Shown here piece after piece: positions 39,954-47,714 of a stretch of DNA of 64,000 nucleotides. The notes beneath the pieces are model-generated. The model made no database searches, had not been told where the DNA came from, and was given only the letters and a program-made list of their open reading frames with translations. A program made the position numbers and the translations under genes. The number at the start of each line of letters is the position of its first letter. The first letter of the stretch is position 1. This DNA comes from Micromonospora okii (lineage in GTDB: Bacteria > Actinomycetota > Actinomycetes > Mycobacteriales > Micromonosporaceae): contig NZ_BBZF01000012.1 of assembly GCF_020884795.1 (NCBI RefSeq), forward strand, positions 81,075 through 145,074. Reading direction: 5' to 3'.

Positions 39954-41117
39954 ATGAGTGGTCAGCCGCCGACGGTGTCGGAGTTCCCCGAGTGGCCGCA
40001 GTTCGGCGACGAGGAGCGCGCCGGCCTGATCCGCGCCCTCGACCAGGGCCAGTGGTGGCGCATGGGCGGCAGTGAGGTCGACACGTTCGAGGCGGAGTTC
40101 GGGGCGTACCACGGCACCCCCCACGCCCTGGCCGTCACCAACGGCACCCACGCCCTGGAGGTCGCCCTCGAGGTGCTCGGGGTCGGCCCCGGCACCGAGG
40201 TCATCGTGCCCGCCTTCACGTTCATCTCGTCGTCGCTGGCCGCGCAGCGCCTCGGCGCGACCGCGATCCCGGTCGACGTCGACCTCGACACCTACTGCAT
40301 CGACCCGGCCGCCACCGCCGCCGCCGTGACCGACCGCACCCGGGTCATCATGCCCGTGCACATGGCCGGCCAGTTCGCCGACATGGACGCCCTCGACAAG
40401 ATCGCCGCCGACGCGGGCGTGGCGCTGCTCCAGGACGCCGCGCACGCCCACGGCGCGCAGTGGCAGGGCCGGCGGGCCGGCGCGCTCGGCTCCGTCGCCG
40501 CGTTCAGCTTCCAGAACGGCAAGCTCATGACCGCCGGCGAGGGCGGCGCGGTGACCTTCCCCGACGCGGAGACCCGCGAGCGGGCGTTCCTCGCCCACAG
40601 CTGCGGCCGGCCGCGCACGGACCGGGACTACCTGCACCGCACCACCGGCTCCAACTACCGGATGAACGAGTTCACCGCCGCCGTCCTGCGCGCCCAGCTC
40701 GCCCGCCTGGACGAGCAGATCGCCGTACGCGAGCAGCGCTGGCCGCTGCTGGCCGGCCTGCTCGCCGAGATTCCCGGGGTGGTCCCGCAGGGCCGCGACG
40801 AGCGCGGCGACCGCAACCCGCACTACATGGCCATGTTCCGGGTTCCCGGGATCACCATGGAGCGCCGCCGCGCCGTGGTCGACGCGCTCATCGCCCGGGG
40901 CGTCCCGGCGTTCGTCGCGTTCCGGGCCATCTACCGGTGCGAGGGCTTCTGGAAGGCCGGCGCCCCCGACGAGACCGTCGAGGCGATCGCCGCCCGCTGC
41001 CCCAACGTCGAGCGGATCCACTCCGACTGCGTCTGGCTGCACCACCGCACCCTGCTCGGCACCGAGCAGCAGATGCACGACATCGCCGCCGTGCTGGCCG
41101 ACGTCCTCGCCGGATGA
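39954..41117 (+). CDS. rifK: 3-amino-5-hydroxybenzoate (AHBA) synthase (RifK-like)
   Basis: A 387-aa PLP enzyme of the DegT/DnrJ/EryC1 family, essentially the RifK length. Lys190 in FQNGKLMTAGEGGA is the Schiff-base residue. The N-terminal EFPEWPQFGDEERAGLIRALDQGQWWRMGGSEV and the internal CGRPRTDRDYLHRTTGSNYRMNEF are AHBA-synthase hallmarks as I know them. It aromatises 5-amino-5-deoxy-3-dehydroshikimate to AHBA. With RifL it also helps make UDP-kanosamine by transamination. It overlaps the RifL-like gene (ATGA). This gene is the strongest evidence that the right arm is an ansamycin-type cluster. AGGGG repeats precede it. Confidence 0.96.
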   Translation: MSGQPPTVSEFPEWPQFGDEERAGLIRALDQGQWWRMGGSEVDTFEAEFGAYHGTPHALAVTNGTHALEVALEVLGVGPGTEVIVPAFTFISSSLAAQRLGATAIPVDVDLDTYCIDPAATAAAVTDRTRVIMPVHMAGQFADMDALDKIAADAGVALLQDAAHAHGAQWQGRRAGALGSVAAFSFQNGKLMTAGEGGAVTFPDAETRERAFLAHSCGRPRTDRDYLHRTTGSNYRMNEFTAAVLRAQLARLDEQIAVREQRWPLLAGLLAEIPGVVPQGRDERGDRNPHYMAMFRVPGITMERRRAVVDALIARGVPAFVAFRAIYRCEGFWKAGAPDETVEAIAARCPNVERIHSDCVWLHHRTLLGTEQQMHDIAAVLADVLAG

Positions 41118-42355
41118 CCACCCCGCCGCCGGCCACCGCGCCCGGTCGCCCGGCCGGAGCCGCACCGCCCGGCCGTCCGGTCCGGGTCGCGGTGGCCGGC
41201 CTCGGCTGGGCCGGGCGGGAGATCTGGCTGCCCCGGCTCGCCGCGCACCCGGCCTTCGAGGTGACGGCCCTGGTCGACCCGCAACCGGCCGTCCGGGAGG
41301 CCGTCCGCGCCACCCACGCGGTGCCCCTCGCGTACGCCGACACCGACGACCTGCCCGCCGACGCGGCCGACCTGGTGGTGGTGGCCGTCCCCAACCACCT
41401 GCACGCCGCCGTCGCCGCCAGGCTGCTGCGCCGGGGCGTACCGGTGTTCCTGGAGAAGCCCGTCTGCCTCAGCTCCGCCGAGGCCGCACTGCTCGCCGAC
41501 GCGGAGCGCGACGGCGGCGCGGTGCTGCTCGCCGGCAGCGCCGCCCGCTGGCGGGCCGACGTGCGCGCGCTCGCCGACGCGGCCGGCGGGCTCGGCCCGA
41601 TCCGGCACGTCGACGTCGCCTGGGTACGCGCCCGGGGGGTGCCCGACGCGGGCGGCTGGTTCACCCGCCGGGACCTCTCCGGCGGCGGCGCGCTCGTCGA
41701 CCTCGGCTGGCACCTGCTCGACACGGTGCTGCCGCTGCTCGGCCCGGCGACCCGGGTCACCCACGCCGTCGGCAGCGTCTCCGACGACTTCGTCAACGAC
41801 ACCGCCGCCCACGCCGCCTGGCGCGGCACGGCCGGCGTGGCCGGTTCGGTCGGCGCGGCTGGTCTGGTCGGCGTGGCCGGGTCGGGCACGTCGGTCGGCG
41901 CGTCGATCGGCACGTCGGTCGGCACGTCGGTCGGCGACGTCGAGGACACCGCCCGGGGGTTCCTGCTCACCGACGGCGGGGCCTCGGTCGCCCTGCACGC
42001 CTGCTGGGCCTCCCACGAGGCCCTCGACCGCACTACGATCACCGTGCAGGGCGCGGCCGGGTCGGCCACCCTGCGCTGCACGTTCGGGTTCAGCCCGAAC
42101 CGGGAGCCGACGCCGGTGCTCACCCGCACCCGCGACGGGGAGACCGTCCGGCTGCCGCTGCCCGCCGAGCCGATCGGCACCGAGTACGACCACCAGCTCG
42201 ACGCCCTGCCCGGCCTGCTCGCCGACCCGGCCAGCCGGGGCGCCGCCGTCGCCGAGGCGCGCCGGACCATCGACGTCATCGAACGGATCTACCGCTCCGC
42301 CCGGGCAGGCGCGCCGGGGCGGGAGCACGCGCTGGCGGGCCAACGCGACCGGTGA
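41114..42355 (+). CDS. rifL: RifL-like oxidoreductase (Gfo/Idh/MocA family), UDP-glucose 3-oxidation
   Basis: A 413-aa protein. The Rossmann domain VRVAVAGLGWAGREIWLPRLAAHPAFEVTALVDPQ is followed by the EKPVCLSS motif near residue 117 and a C-terminal domain beginning DLSGGGALVDLGWHLLDTVLPLLG. In the rifamycin pathway RifL with RifK converts UDP-glucose to UDP-kanosamine (3-oxidation followed by amination). It carries an unusual low-complexity insert at about residues 240-275 (repeats of GTSVG and related AGVAGS units), encoded partly by 12-bp DNA repeats at 41884-41931. It overlaps AHBA synthase by 4 bp. Confidence 0.88.
   Translation: MTTPPPATAPGRPAGAAPPGRPVRVAVAGLGWAGREIWLPRLAAHPAFEVTALVDPQPAVREAVRATHAVPLAYADTDDLPADAADLVVVAVPNHLHAAVAARLLRRGVPVFLEKPVCLSSAEAALLADAERDGGAVLLAGSAARWRADVRALADAAGGLGPIRHVDVAWVRARGVPDAGGWFTRRDLSGGGALVDLGWHLLDTVLPLLGPATRVTHAVGSVSDDFVNDTAAHAAWRGTAGVAGSVGAAGLVGVAGSGTSVGASIGTSVGTSVGDVEDTARGFLLTDGGASVALHACWASHEALDRTTITVQGAAGSATLRCTFGFSPNREPTPVLTRTRDGETVRLPLPAEPIGTEYDHQLDALPGLLADPASRGAAVAEARRTIDVIERIYRSARAGAPGREHALAGQRDR
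41884..41931. repeat. 12-bp tandem repeat inside the rifL-like gene
   Basis: About four units of GGCACGTCGGTC (two with changes), in frame. They are preceded by looser GGC-rich repeats from about 41823. Confidence 0.8.
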
Positions 42356-42393
42356 GAACCACCGGCGACCTCACTCGCTTCCGGAGAGCAGCC

Positions 42394-43230
42394 ATGAGCC
42401 AACCACCGTCCACCGTCGACGCTGTCCTTCCGCCGCCCATCGACGCGCCGCTGGCGTCGCCGGTCGGCGTGGCCGTCCTGCCGGCCGGTGCGCCGCTCGC
42501 GCCGCCGGTCGGCGTGGCCGTCCTGCCGGGCGACGCGCGTCTCGCGCCGCCGGTCGACGTGGTGCTCGCGCCGCAGGCCGCACGGGGTCCGATCCGGGCG
42601 GTCGTGTTCGACCTCGACGGGGTCGTGGTCGACAGCTCGGCCGTCATGCGCGAGGCGTTCAGCATCGCGTACGCCGAGGTGGTGGGCGGCGGGCCCGCGC
42701 CGTTCGAGGAGTACAACCAGCACATGGGGCGGTACTTCCCCGACATCATGCGGCTGATGGGGCTGCCCCTGGCGATGGAGGAGCCGTTCGTCCGGGAGAG
42801 CTACCGGATGGCCCACCTCGTGCCGCTCTTCCCCGGCGTCCGGGAGACCCTGGAGGAACTGCGCGCCCGGGGCATCCGTACGGCGATCGCTACCGGCAAG
42901 AGCGGCCCCCGCGCCCGCTCCCTGCTCGACACGCTCGGCGTGCTGGGCCTGTTCGACCGGGTGATCGGCTCCGACGAGGTGGCCCGCCCGAAGCCCGCCC
43001 CGGACATCGTCCTCCAGGCCCTCGGCCACCTGGACGTGCCGCCGGCGCAGGCCATGATGGTCGGTGACGCGGTGATCGACCTGCTCAGCGGCCGGGAGGC
43101 CGGTGCCGCCACGGCCGCCACCACCTGGCACGGCGGCGACGTGGCCGCCCTGCTGGCTGCCGGACCGGACGTGGTCGCGCACACCCCGACCGACCTGCTG
43201 GCCCACTGCCCGGCGACCCTGACCCCCTGA
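42394..43230 (+). CDS. rifM: RifM-like HAD phosphatase
   Basis: A 278-aa HAD-superfamily phosphatase. Motif I is VVFDLDGVVVDS near residue 70, motif II/III is in TAIATGKSG and RPKPAPDIVLQAL, and motif IV is MMVGDAVIDLLSG. RifM is placed in UDP-kanosamine to kanosamine conversion, upstream of RifN. The first about 65 residues are an extra N-terminal region containing three 15-aa repeats (LAPPVGVAVLPxxAx), which HAD phosphatases of this type do not need. ATG 42394 follows CGGAGAG; GTG 42352, overlapping the rifL stop codon, is an alternative. It is last in the rightward rifKLM-like operon. Confidence 0.86.
   Translation: MSQPPSTVDAVLPPPIDAPLASPVGVAVLPAGAPLAPPVGVAVLPGDARLAPPVDVVLAPQAARGPIRAVVFDLDGVVVDSSAVMREAFSIAYAEVVGGGPAPFEEYNQHMGRYFPDIMRLMGLPLAMEEPFVRESYRMAHLVPLFPGVRETLEELRARGIRTAIATGKSGPRARSLLDTLGVLGLFDRVIGSDEVARPKPAPDIVLQALGHLDVPPAQAMMVGDAVIDLLSGREAGAATAATTWHGGDVAALLAAGPDVVAHTPTDLLAHCPATLTP
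42451..42585. repeat. 45-bp tandem repeat inside the rifM-like gene
   Basis: Three 45-bp units (CGCCGGTCGGCGTGGCCGTC core in the first two) encode 15-aa repeats ahead of the HAD domain. They stay in frame. Confidence 0.85.
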
Positions 43231-43527
43231 CCTGCGCCGCGCGGCCGATCGCGGTCGCCATCCACCGACACCGACCGCGGCCCTGACGATGGACGGAGCG
43301 GCCGGGCGCGCACGATCGCGCCCGATCCCGGGGGCTGCGGCGTCAATGGCTGCGCCTGAGTCGGTGGTCGTGGGCGATTCGCCCGGGCCGGGTTGCTCGG
43401 TTCCGGCCCTGATGGAGCTGCCCGCACGAACGGGGCACCGCGCCCGCCGCCGACTCCCCGCACTCGGCGAGGCGCACCCCGGCCTCCCGGCTGTCCGTGG
43501 CCTCAGGTGGTCACCCACCCGCTCAAC

Positions 43528-44472
43528 CTACTGCTCCGATGTTGGCCCTCGGCGGTCCGCCGCCGCGTACTCGGCGAAGATCTCGTCGAGGACGCGGTGT
43601 GCGGTCGCGGCCTGCTCGTCGGCCCTCTCCGCGGCGCGGGCGCAGGTGACGAGCGTCTTCCACAGGCCCCAGCCGCGCCCCCGCGCCCAGGTCTCCTCGC
43701 CCGGGGACAGCCGCTCCCGGAACGCCCGCCGACCGTCGGCGGTCAGCACCGTCCAGGCGACGGCGAGGTCACAGGCGGGATCGCCGACGCCGCAGGTGCC
43801 GAAGTCGATGACGGCGGCCAAGCTCCCCCCGTTGAGCAGGAGGTTTCCCTGGGCGACGTCGCCGTGGAACCAGGTTTCCGTGCCGTCCCAGCGCGCGTCG
43901 AGCGCCGTCGTCCAGATCTCGGCGGCCAGGTCCACGTCGACGCGGCCGGTCAACGCCGCGAGCGCGCTACGCGCTTTCTCGTCGTAGGTGCGCAGCGAGC
44001 CGCCCCGGTACCAGTTGTGCAGCCCGGGGCGCGGACCGTCGGTGGGATCGATGCCGTGCAGGGCCGACAGGAACTCTGCCAGGTCGACGGCGAACCGGAC
44101 GGGGTCGGCGATACGGCTTGGGCTCGCGGGCTCACCGTCCAGCCACGAGTAGACCGACCACGAGAAGGGGTAGCCCCCGCCGGGTGCACCCTTTGCCAGC
44201 GGGGTGGGGACGGGGAGCGGGAGCCGGGGGGCCAGCGCCGGCAGCCACCGGTGCTCCTTGTCGACCGCCAGGGCGTACTCGGAGGCACTCGGCATGCGGA
44301 CCGACATCCCGGAGCCGAGGTGGAAGGTCCAGTTGTCCCAGCCGCCGTCGTTCACGGGCCGCACCGGGAGGCCCGCCCACTGTGGGAACTGTTCGGCGAC
44401 GAGCCGACTGACCAGCTCCGCGTCGACGGGAATGCGCTGGGGGACCGGACCGAGCTGCGGAACATCGCTCAT
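43528..44472 (-). CDS. Aminoglycoside phosphotransferase-family kinase (APH/MPH-like)
   Basis: A 314-aa protein-kinase-fold small-molecule kinase. The N-lobe has NDGGWDNWTFHLGSGMSVRMP. The Brenner motif is WFHGDVAQGNLLLNGG near residue 203 and the Mg-binding loop is VIDFGTCGVGDPACDLAVAW. The family phosphorylates hydroxyls of aminoglycosides, macrolides or metabolites. Inside an AHBA cluster it may be a resistance kinase for the product or for kanosamine, itself an antibiotic, or simply an insertion. ATG 44472 follows ACAAGGACG. It reads leftward, facing the rifM-like gene, and is separated from the next leftward gene by 164 bp. Confidence 0.87.
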   Translation of the reverse strand: MSDVPQLGPVPQRIPVDAELVSRLVAEQFPQWAGLPVRPVNDGGWDNWTFHLGSGMSVRMPSASEYALAVDKEHRWLPALAPRLPLPVPTPLAKGAPGGGYPFSWSVYSWLDGEPASPSRIADPVRFAVDLAEFLSALHGIDPTDGPRPGLHNWYRGGSLRTYDEKARSALAALTGRVDVDLAAEIWTTALDARWDGTETWFHGDVAQGNLLLNGGSLAAVIDFGTCGVGDPACDLAVAWTVLTADGRRAFRERLSPGEETWARGRGWGLWKTLVTCARAAERADEQAATAHRVLDEIFAEYAAADRRGPTSEQ

Positions 44473-44636
44473 CGGGACGTCCTTGTCTGACAGCCGTTCC
44501 AGGGCGTGGGGTTCGAACGTGAGATCGGCACGAGCACATCCCACAGCGGTACGGCGGTCAAGGCGCTCCGACCACATCTTTCTGCGGCTCTCGCCGTGAG
44601 AGGGCCTCTACGCGGAATCGTGTGGTGTCGCGGTGG

Positions 44637-45371
44637 TTAGGGCAGCCGGTACACGGACACGTGGGACCGTGACTCGGCGGTGAACTCGGTGCCGGCCCAG
44701 TCCCCGTGCCGGGACTCCAGCGCGAAGCCGGCCAGTTGCGCCATCAGGTCGAGCTCGGCCGGCCAGATGTAGCGGTGCGGAGTGCGGAACAACCGGGCCT
44801 CGGTGCCCTCGCCGAAGTTGAAGTGGTGCGACACGACGTGCTGGTGCAGTACGTCGTAGGTGTCGAGGCCGATGTAGCCGGGCTCGCACTGCCAGACCGT
44901 GGCCTGCCGGCCCGGCGGGAGTTGGCGCAGCTCCGGCACCCACAGCTCGATCACGAACCGGCCGCCGGGGCCGAGGTGGCGGGCGGCGTTGCGGAAGCAG
45001 GCGACCTGCTCGGCCTGGGTGAGCAGGTTGGCGATCGTGTTGTAGACGAGGTAGACCAGCGCGTACGTGCCGGGGGCGACGGCGGTGGCCATGTCACCGA
45101 CGACCACGGGGATCGTCGCCTCGTCCGCCTTCGTGCGCAGCCTGTCGAGCATCGCGGTGGACAGCTCGATGCCGGTGACCCGCACGCCGCGCTGGGCGAG
45201 CGGGACGGCCACGCGCCCGGTCCCGACGGCGAACTCCAGAGCCGGCCCTCCTCCGGCGAGCGCGGCGAGCCGATCCACGGTCGGCCCCAGCACCTCGGGG
45301 GCGAACATGCCGGTGCCCGGGGTGTCGTAGCGCTGGGCGGCACCGGCGTCCCAGAGGTCATCCTGTCGCAT
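44637..45371 (-). CDS. SAM-dependent methyltransferase, class I
   Basis: A 244-aa enzyme starting MRQDDLWDAGAAQRYDTPGTGMFAPEVLGPTVDRLA. Motif I is ALEFAVGTGRVAVPLAQRG with the GIELSTAMLDRLR follow-up. The region after it (YALVYLVYNTIANLLTQAEQVACFRNAARHLGPGGRFVIELWVP) is that of a common actinobacterial methyltransferase family in which motif I starts EFAVGTGR. The substrate is unknown. It lies between the APH-like and aminoDHQ synthase genes. Two hairpin repeat elements lie immediately upstream, which suggests it is transcribed separately from the aminoDHQ synthase operon. Confidence 0.82.
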   Translation of the reverse strand: MRQDDLWDAGAAQRYDTPGTGMFAPEVLGPTVDRLAALAGGGPALEFAVGTGRVAVPLAQRGVRVTGIELSTAMLDRLRTKADEATIPVVVGDMATAVAPGTYALVYLVYNTIANLLTQAEQVACFRNAARHLGPGGRFVIELWVPELRQLPPGRQATVWQCEPGYIGLDTYDVLHQHVVSHHFNFGEGTEARLFRTPHRYIWPAELDLMAQLAGFALESRHGDWAGTEFTAESRSHVSVYRLP

Positions 45372-45467
45372 GAGCCGACGATCGCCGGACGGGACGCGGA
45401 AGGTCAACTCATTTCCTCCTACCGATGCCATCGATTCGGAGGCGTGCGTGGCCGTCCGCCGCCGGTA

Positions 45468-45513
45468 AATCTTGGTACGAAACCGCCCCTGAGGGCCGTT
45501 TCGTACCAAGATT
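45468..45513. repeat. Hairpin element with 16-bp perfect arms
   Basis: AATCTTGGTACGAAAC (45468-45483) and its exact complement (45498-45513) around a 14-nt loop. It is AT-richer than the surroundings and resembles a dispersed REP-like or small insertion element. Confidence 0.8.
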
Positions 45514-45564
45514 GCCCAGCCATCAGGGGTGACGCGCAGGCGCACTCGTGGGGGGAGCGGGGAG

Positions 45565-45620
45565 TGTTAGGAGGGGGCCCCTGTACAACCGAATGCGTTA
45601 ACAAGGGGCCCTTCCTTACA
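45565..45620. repeat. GGGGCCC hairpin element overlapping the aminoDHQ synthase stop codon
   Basis: TGTTAGGAGGGGGCCCCT and AAGGGGCCCTTCCTTACA are imperfect inverted arms around a loop containing GAATGCGTTAAC. The right arm includes the last bases of the aminoDHQ synthase gene. It matches my memory of a hairpin common in Micromonospora genomes, and it would terminate the leftward transcript. Confidence 0.7.
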
Positions 45621-46653
45621 CAAGGGCGGTGCGGACGGTGGGCTCCGGGACGTCCGGGACCAGCTCCGGGCCCGTCGGGCCGTCGAGGACGAAGGAGAGG
45701 CCCGACGTCGCCTTCTTGTCGCGGCGCATGAGGGCGATCAGCTCGTCGTGGTCCACGTCGGAGGGGAGCGTCGGGTCCAGGCCGTAGCCGGTGACCACCT
45801 CGTGGTGCTCCGCGACCCGGGCCGGGTCGATGCGGCCCAGGAGGCCCGCCAGGCGGCCCGCGAAGGCCGTGCCGACGCCGACCGCCTCGCCGTGCCGGAG
45901 CCGGAAGCCGGTGGCGACCTCCAGCGCGTGCCCGAGGGTGTGGCCGTAGTTGAGGATGTGCCGCAGGCCGGAGTCGCGCTCGTCGGCGGCGACCACCCGC
46001 GCCTTGAGCGCCACGCAGGCGGCGATCTGCTCGGCGACCGGCCGGCCGCGTAGGTCGCCCGCGCCGATGAAGTGCGCCCGCGCGATTTCCCCGTACCCGT
46101 TGCGTCGCTCCCGCTCCGGCAGCGTCGTCAGGTGCTCGGTGTCGCAGAGCACCGCGCGGGGCTGCCAGTACACGCCGACCAGGTTCTTGCCCTCCTGCAG
46201 GTTGACCGCCGTCTTGCCGCCGACGCTGGCGTCGACCTGGGCGAGCAGGGTGGTCGGCAGGTGGATCACGGCGATCCCCCGGTGGTAGAGGCCGGCGGCC
46301 AGGCCCACCACGTCGGTGGTGGTGCCGCCGCCGCAGGAGACCACCGCGTCGGTGCGGGTCAGCCCGAAGTCGGCGAACGCGCGGCAGAGCCGCTCCACCG
46401 TGGCGAGGGTCTTGTCGTGCTCGCCGTCGCGGGCCGGCACCACCCGGTGCGGCACGCCCGGGTCGGGCGTCCACTCGGGCGGCCGGGCCGAGACCACCAC
46501 GACCCGCCGCGCGCCGACCCGGGCGATCTCCGCCGGCAGCCGGTGGCGCACGCCGGGGCCGATCAGCACCGGGTACGCCCGCTCGCCGAGCGCCACCTCG
46601 ATCCGGGCCGGGTCGGCGGCGGGGCTGGGGTCAGGTGGTGGGGACGGGCGCAT
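45616..46653 (-). CDS. rifG: AminoDHQ synthase (RifG-like)
   Basis: A 345-aa sugar-phosphate cyclase of the AroB family. SCGGGTTTDVVGLAAGLYHRG (NAD loop), the IHLPTTLLAQVDASVGGKTAVNL stretch, the metal ligands in RHILNYGHTLGHALE and the Glu in NGYGE are all present. AroB's AEVIKYG segment reads GEIARAHF here. In rifamycin biosynthesis RifG cyclises aminoDAHP to aminoDHQ. ATG 46653 lies inside the upstream thiopeptide-type gene, a 23-bp overlap, so the two are translated together. The first 12 residues are Pro-rich. The aminoDAHP synthase (RifH) is not in the window. Confidence 0.9.
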   Translation of the reverse strand: MRPSPPPDPSPAADPARIEVALGERAYPVLIGPGVRHRLPAEIARVGARRVVVVSARPPEWTPDPGVPHRVVPARDGEHDKTLATVERLCRAFADFGLTRTDAVVSCGGGTTTDVVGLAAGLYHRGIAVIHLPTTLLAQVDASVGGKTAVNLQEGKNLVGVYWQPRAVLCDTEHLTTLPERERRNGYGEIARAHFIGAGDLRGRPVAEQIAACVALKARVVAADERDSGLRHILNYGHTLGHALEVATGFRLRHGEAVGVGTAFAGRLAGLLGRIDPARVAEHHEVVTGYGLDPTLPSDVDHDELIALMRRDKKATSGLSFVLDGPTGPELVPDVPEPTVRTALV

Positions 46654-47509
46654 GAGCCTGCGGCCTCCTCGACGGAGCGGGTACTGGCGGGGCGGTGGCC
46701 GGCGGGACAACGACCGAGGAAGCGGGGGCCGGCGGGGTGGGGAGCGGCGTGGCGGGCCGGCGGTCGCGGGTCATCGACAGGCGTAGCGCCAGTGCGGCCA
46801 GCGCGTCGACGTCCGGGGTGATGCCCCACCGCTGGTGGGTGAGCTGGGCGTGGTGCGCCAGCAGGAAACCCGTCGGCGTCGCCGCCTGCTCGTGGGCGGC
46901 CACGGCGGCCACCCGGTCGAGGTATCGGGCCCAGTCGAGCGTCGCCTCCCCGGCCGGCGGCAGGTCGCCGGCCGCCAACACGATCCGCTCCGCCCCGGCG
47001 TCCGCCCGCGCGGCCAGGTCCCGCCGTTGGGCGCCGGTGAGCAGCGCGCCGCGTTCCTGCCAGTGCAGGAAGAGGAAGGCCGGCCGGTCGGCGGCCGGGA
47101 CCAGCCCGGTCAGGTGCCGCAGGTGCGCCACGGCCAACGACAGCTCCGCCCCGGCCGGCCGGGGCGCGTCGCCGCCGAGCAGGGCCAGGGCCAGGTCGCT
47201 GCCCGCGTGCGCCAGCGGCCCGCCCCGGGCGGCGTCCCGGACCGGGTACGGGTCGACGGCGGCCCCGTCGTCGGTGGGCAGCCGCCGGCGTACCTCGTCC
47301 AGGCCGGGGCCGGTGGCGTGGAAGCCGAGGCGGAGCCGGGGCCCGGCGGGGCAGGCGTACCGGTCGAAGAACCAGGACGCGCCGGGGTCGGCCCAGCGGG
47401 TCGCGGCGACCGCCCCGGCGACCACCGTGCCGATCAGCTCGGCGGCCCGGGGCTCGCCGGCCGGCACGGCCAGGCGGGCGAACAACCACGAGCGTTCCAA
47501 CGACGGCAC
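46631..47509 (-). CDS. Standalone thiopeptide-type (LanB/SpaB C-terminal) domain protein
   Basis: A 292-aa protein. It begins [30 protein letters not shown]. The segment [27 protein letters not shown] corresponds to the W-F-F-x-R-Y...P-x-L-R-L-R-F signature of thiopeptide-type bacteriocin domain proteins (LanB C-terminal glutamate-elimination or pyridine-forming domain). The end [28 protein letters not shown] resembles their final motif. In RiPP pathways such domains eliminate glutamyl-tRNA-derived esters or form pyridine rings on a leader peptide. No LanB N-terminal glutamylation protein or precursor peptide is evident here. It shares 23 bp with the aminoDHQ synthase gene, so it seems to be part of AHBA or PKS biology. 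The last about 40 residues are Pro/Ala-rich. Confidence 0.68.
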   Translation of the reverse strand: MPSLERSWLFARLAVPAGEPRAAELIGTVVAGAVAATRWADPGASWFFDRYACPAGPRLRLGFHATGPGLDEVRRRLPTDDGAAVDPYPVRDAARGGPLAHAGSDLALALLGGDAPRPAGAELSLAVAHLRHLTGLVPAADRPAFLFLHWQERGALLTGAQRRDLAARADAGAERIVLAAGDLPPAGEATLDWARYLDRVAAVAAHEQAATPTGFLLAHHAQLTHQRWGITPDVDALAALALRLSMTRDRRPATPLPTPPAPASSVVVPPATAPPVPAPSRRPQAHAPVPTT

Positions 47510-47606
47510 CTCGGCTGCTGACGGGGCGGGGGGTGGGGGCGGCCCCCATCATGGCCCCCACCGCAGGTCGCGCCGGTCGCCCGGCGGCCGGAACTGGGGA
47601 CGACTT

Positions 47607-47623
47607 AGGGGTGTGACAGGGGT
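47607..47623 (+). promoter_or_regulatory. AGGGGT direct repeat upstream of the PKS gene
   Basis: AGGGGT at 47607 and 47618, 11 bp apart, about 90 bp before ATG 47715 in the divergent region with the thiopeptide-type gene. It resembles 39812-39836 upstream of AHBA synthase. Confidence 0.5.
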
Positions 47624-47714
47624 AGGTCGCCGGCAGGGGGCTCGGAACACTTGTGCCGTTACGGCGAGCGAGGTCTACGCCGCGGATGGGACTCGCCGAC
47701 GGACGGATGGTGAC

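Noticed and set aside
43231..43527. A possible small gene between the rifM-like and APH-like genes
   Set aside because: Frames here lack a ribosome site and any family resemblance; I see only a weak 8-bp hairpin (43250-43279), perhaps a terminator between convergent genes.
46695..47714. Upstream extension of the PKS reading frame by 340 codons
   Set aside because: It overlaps the thiopeptide-type gene antisense and reads as Ser/Arg/Ala-rich nonsense; the acyl-ligase fold begins right after ATG 47715.
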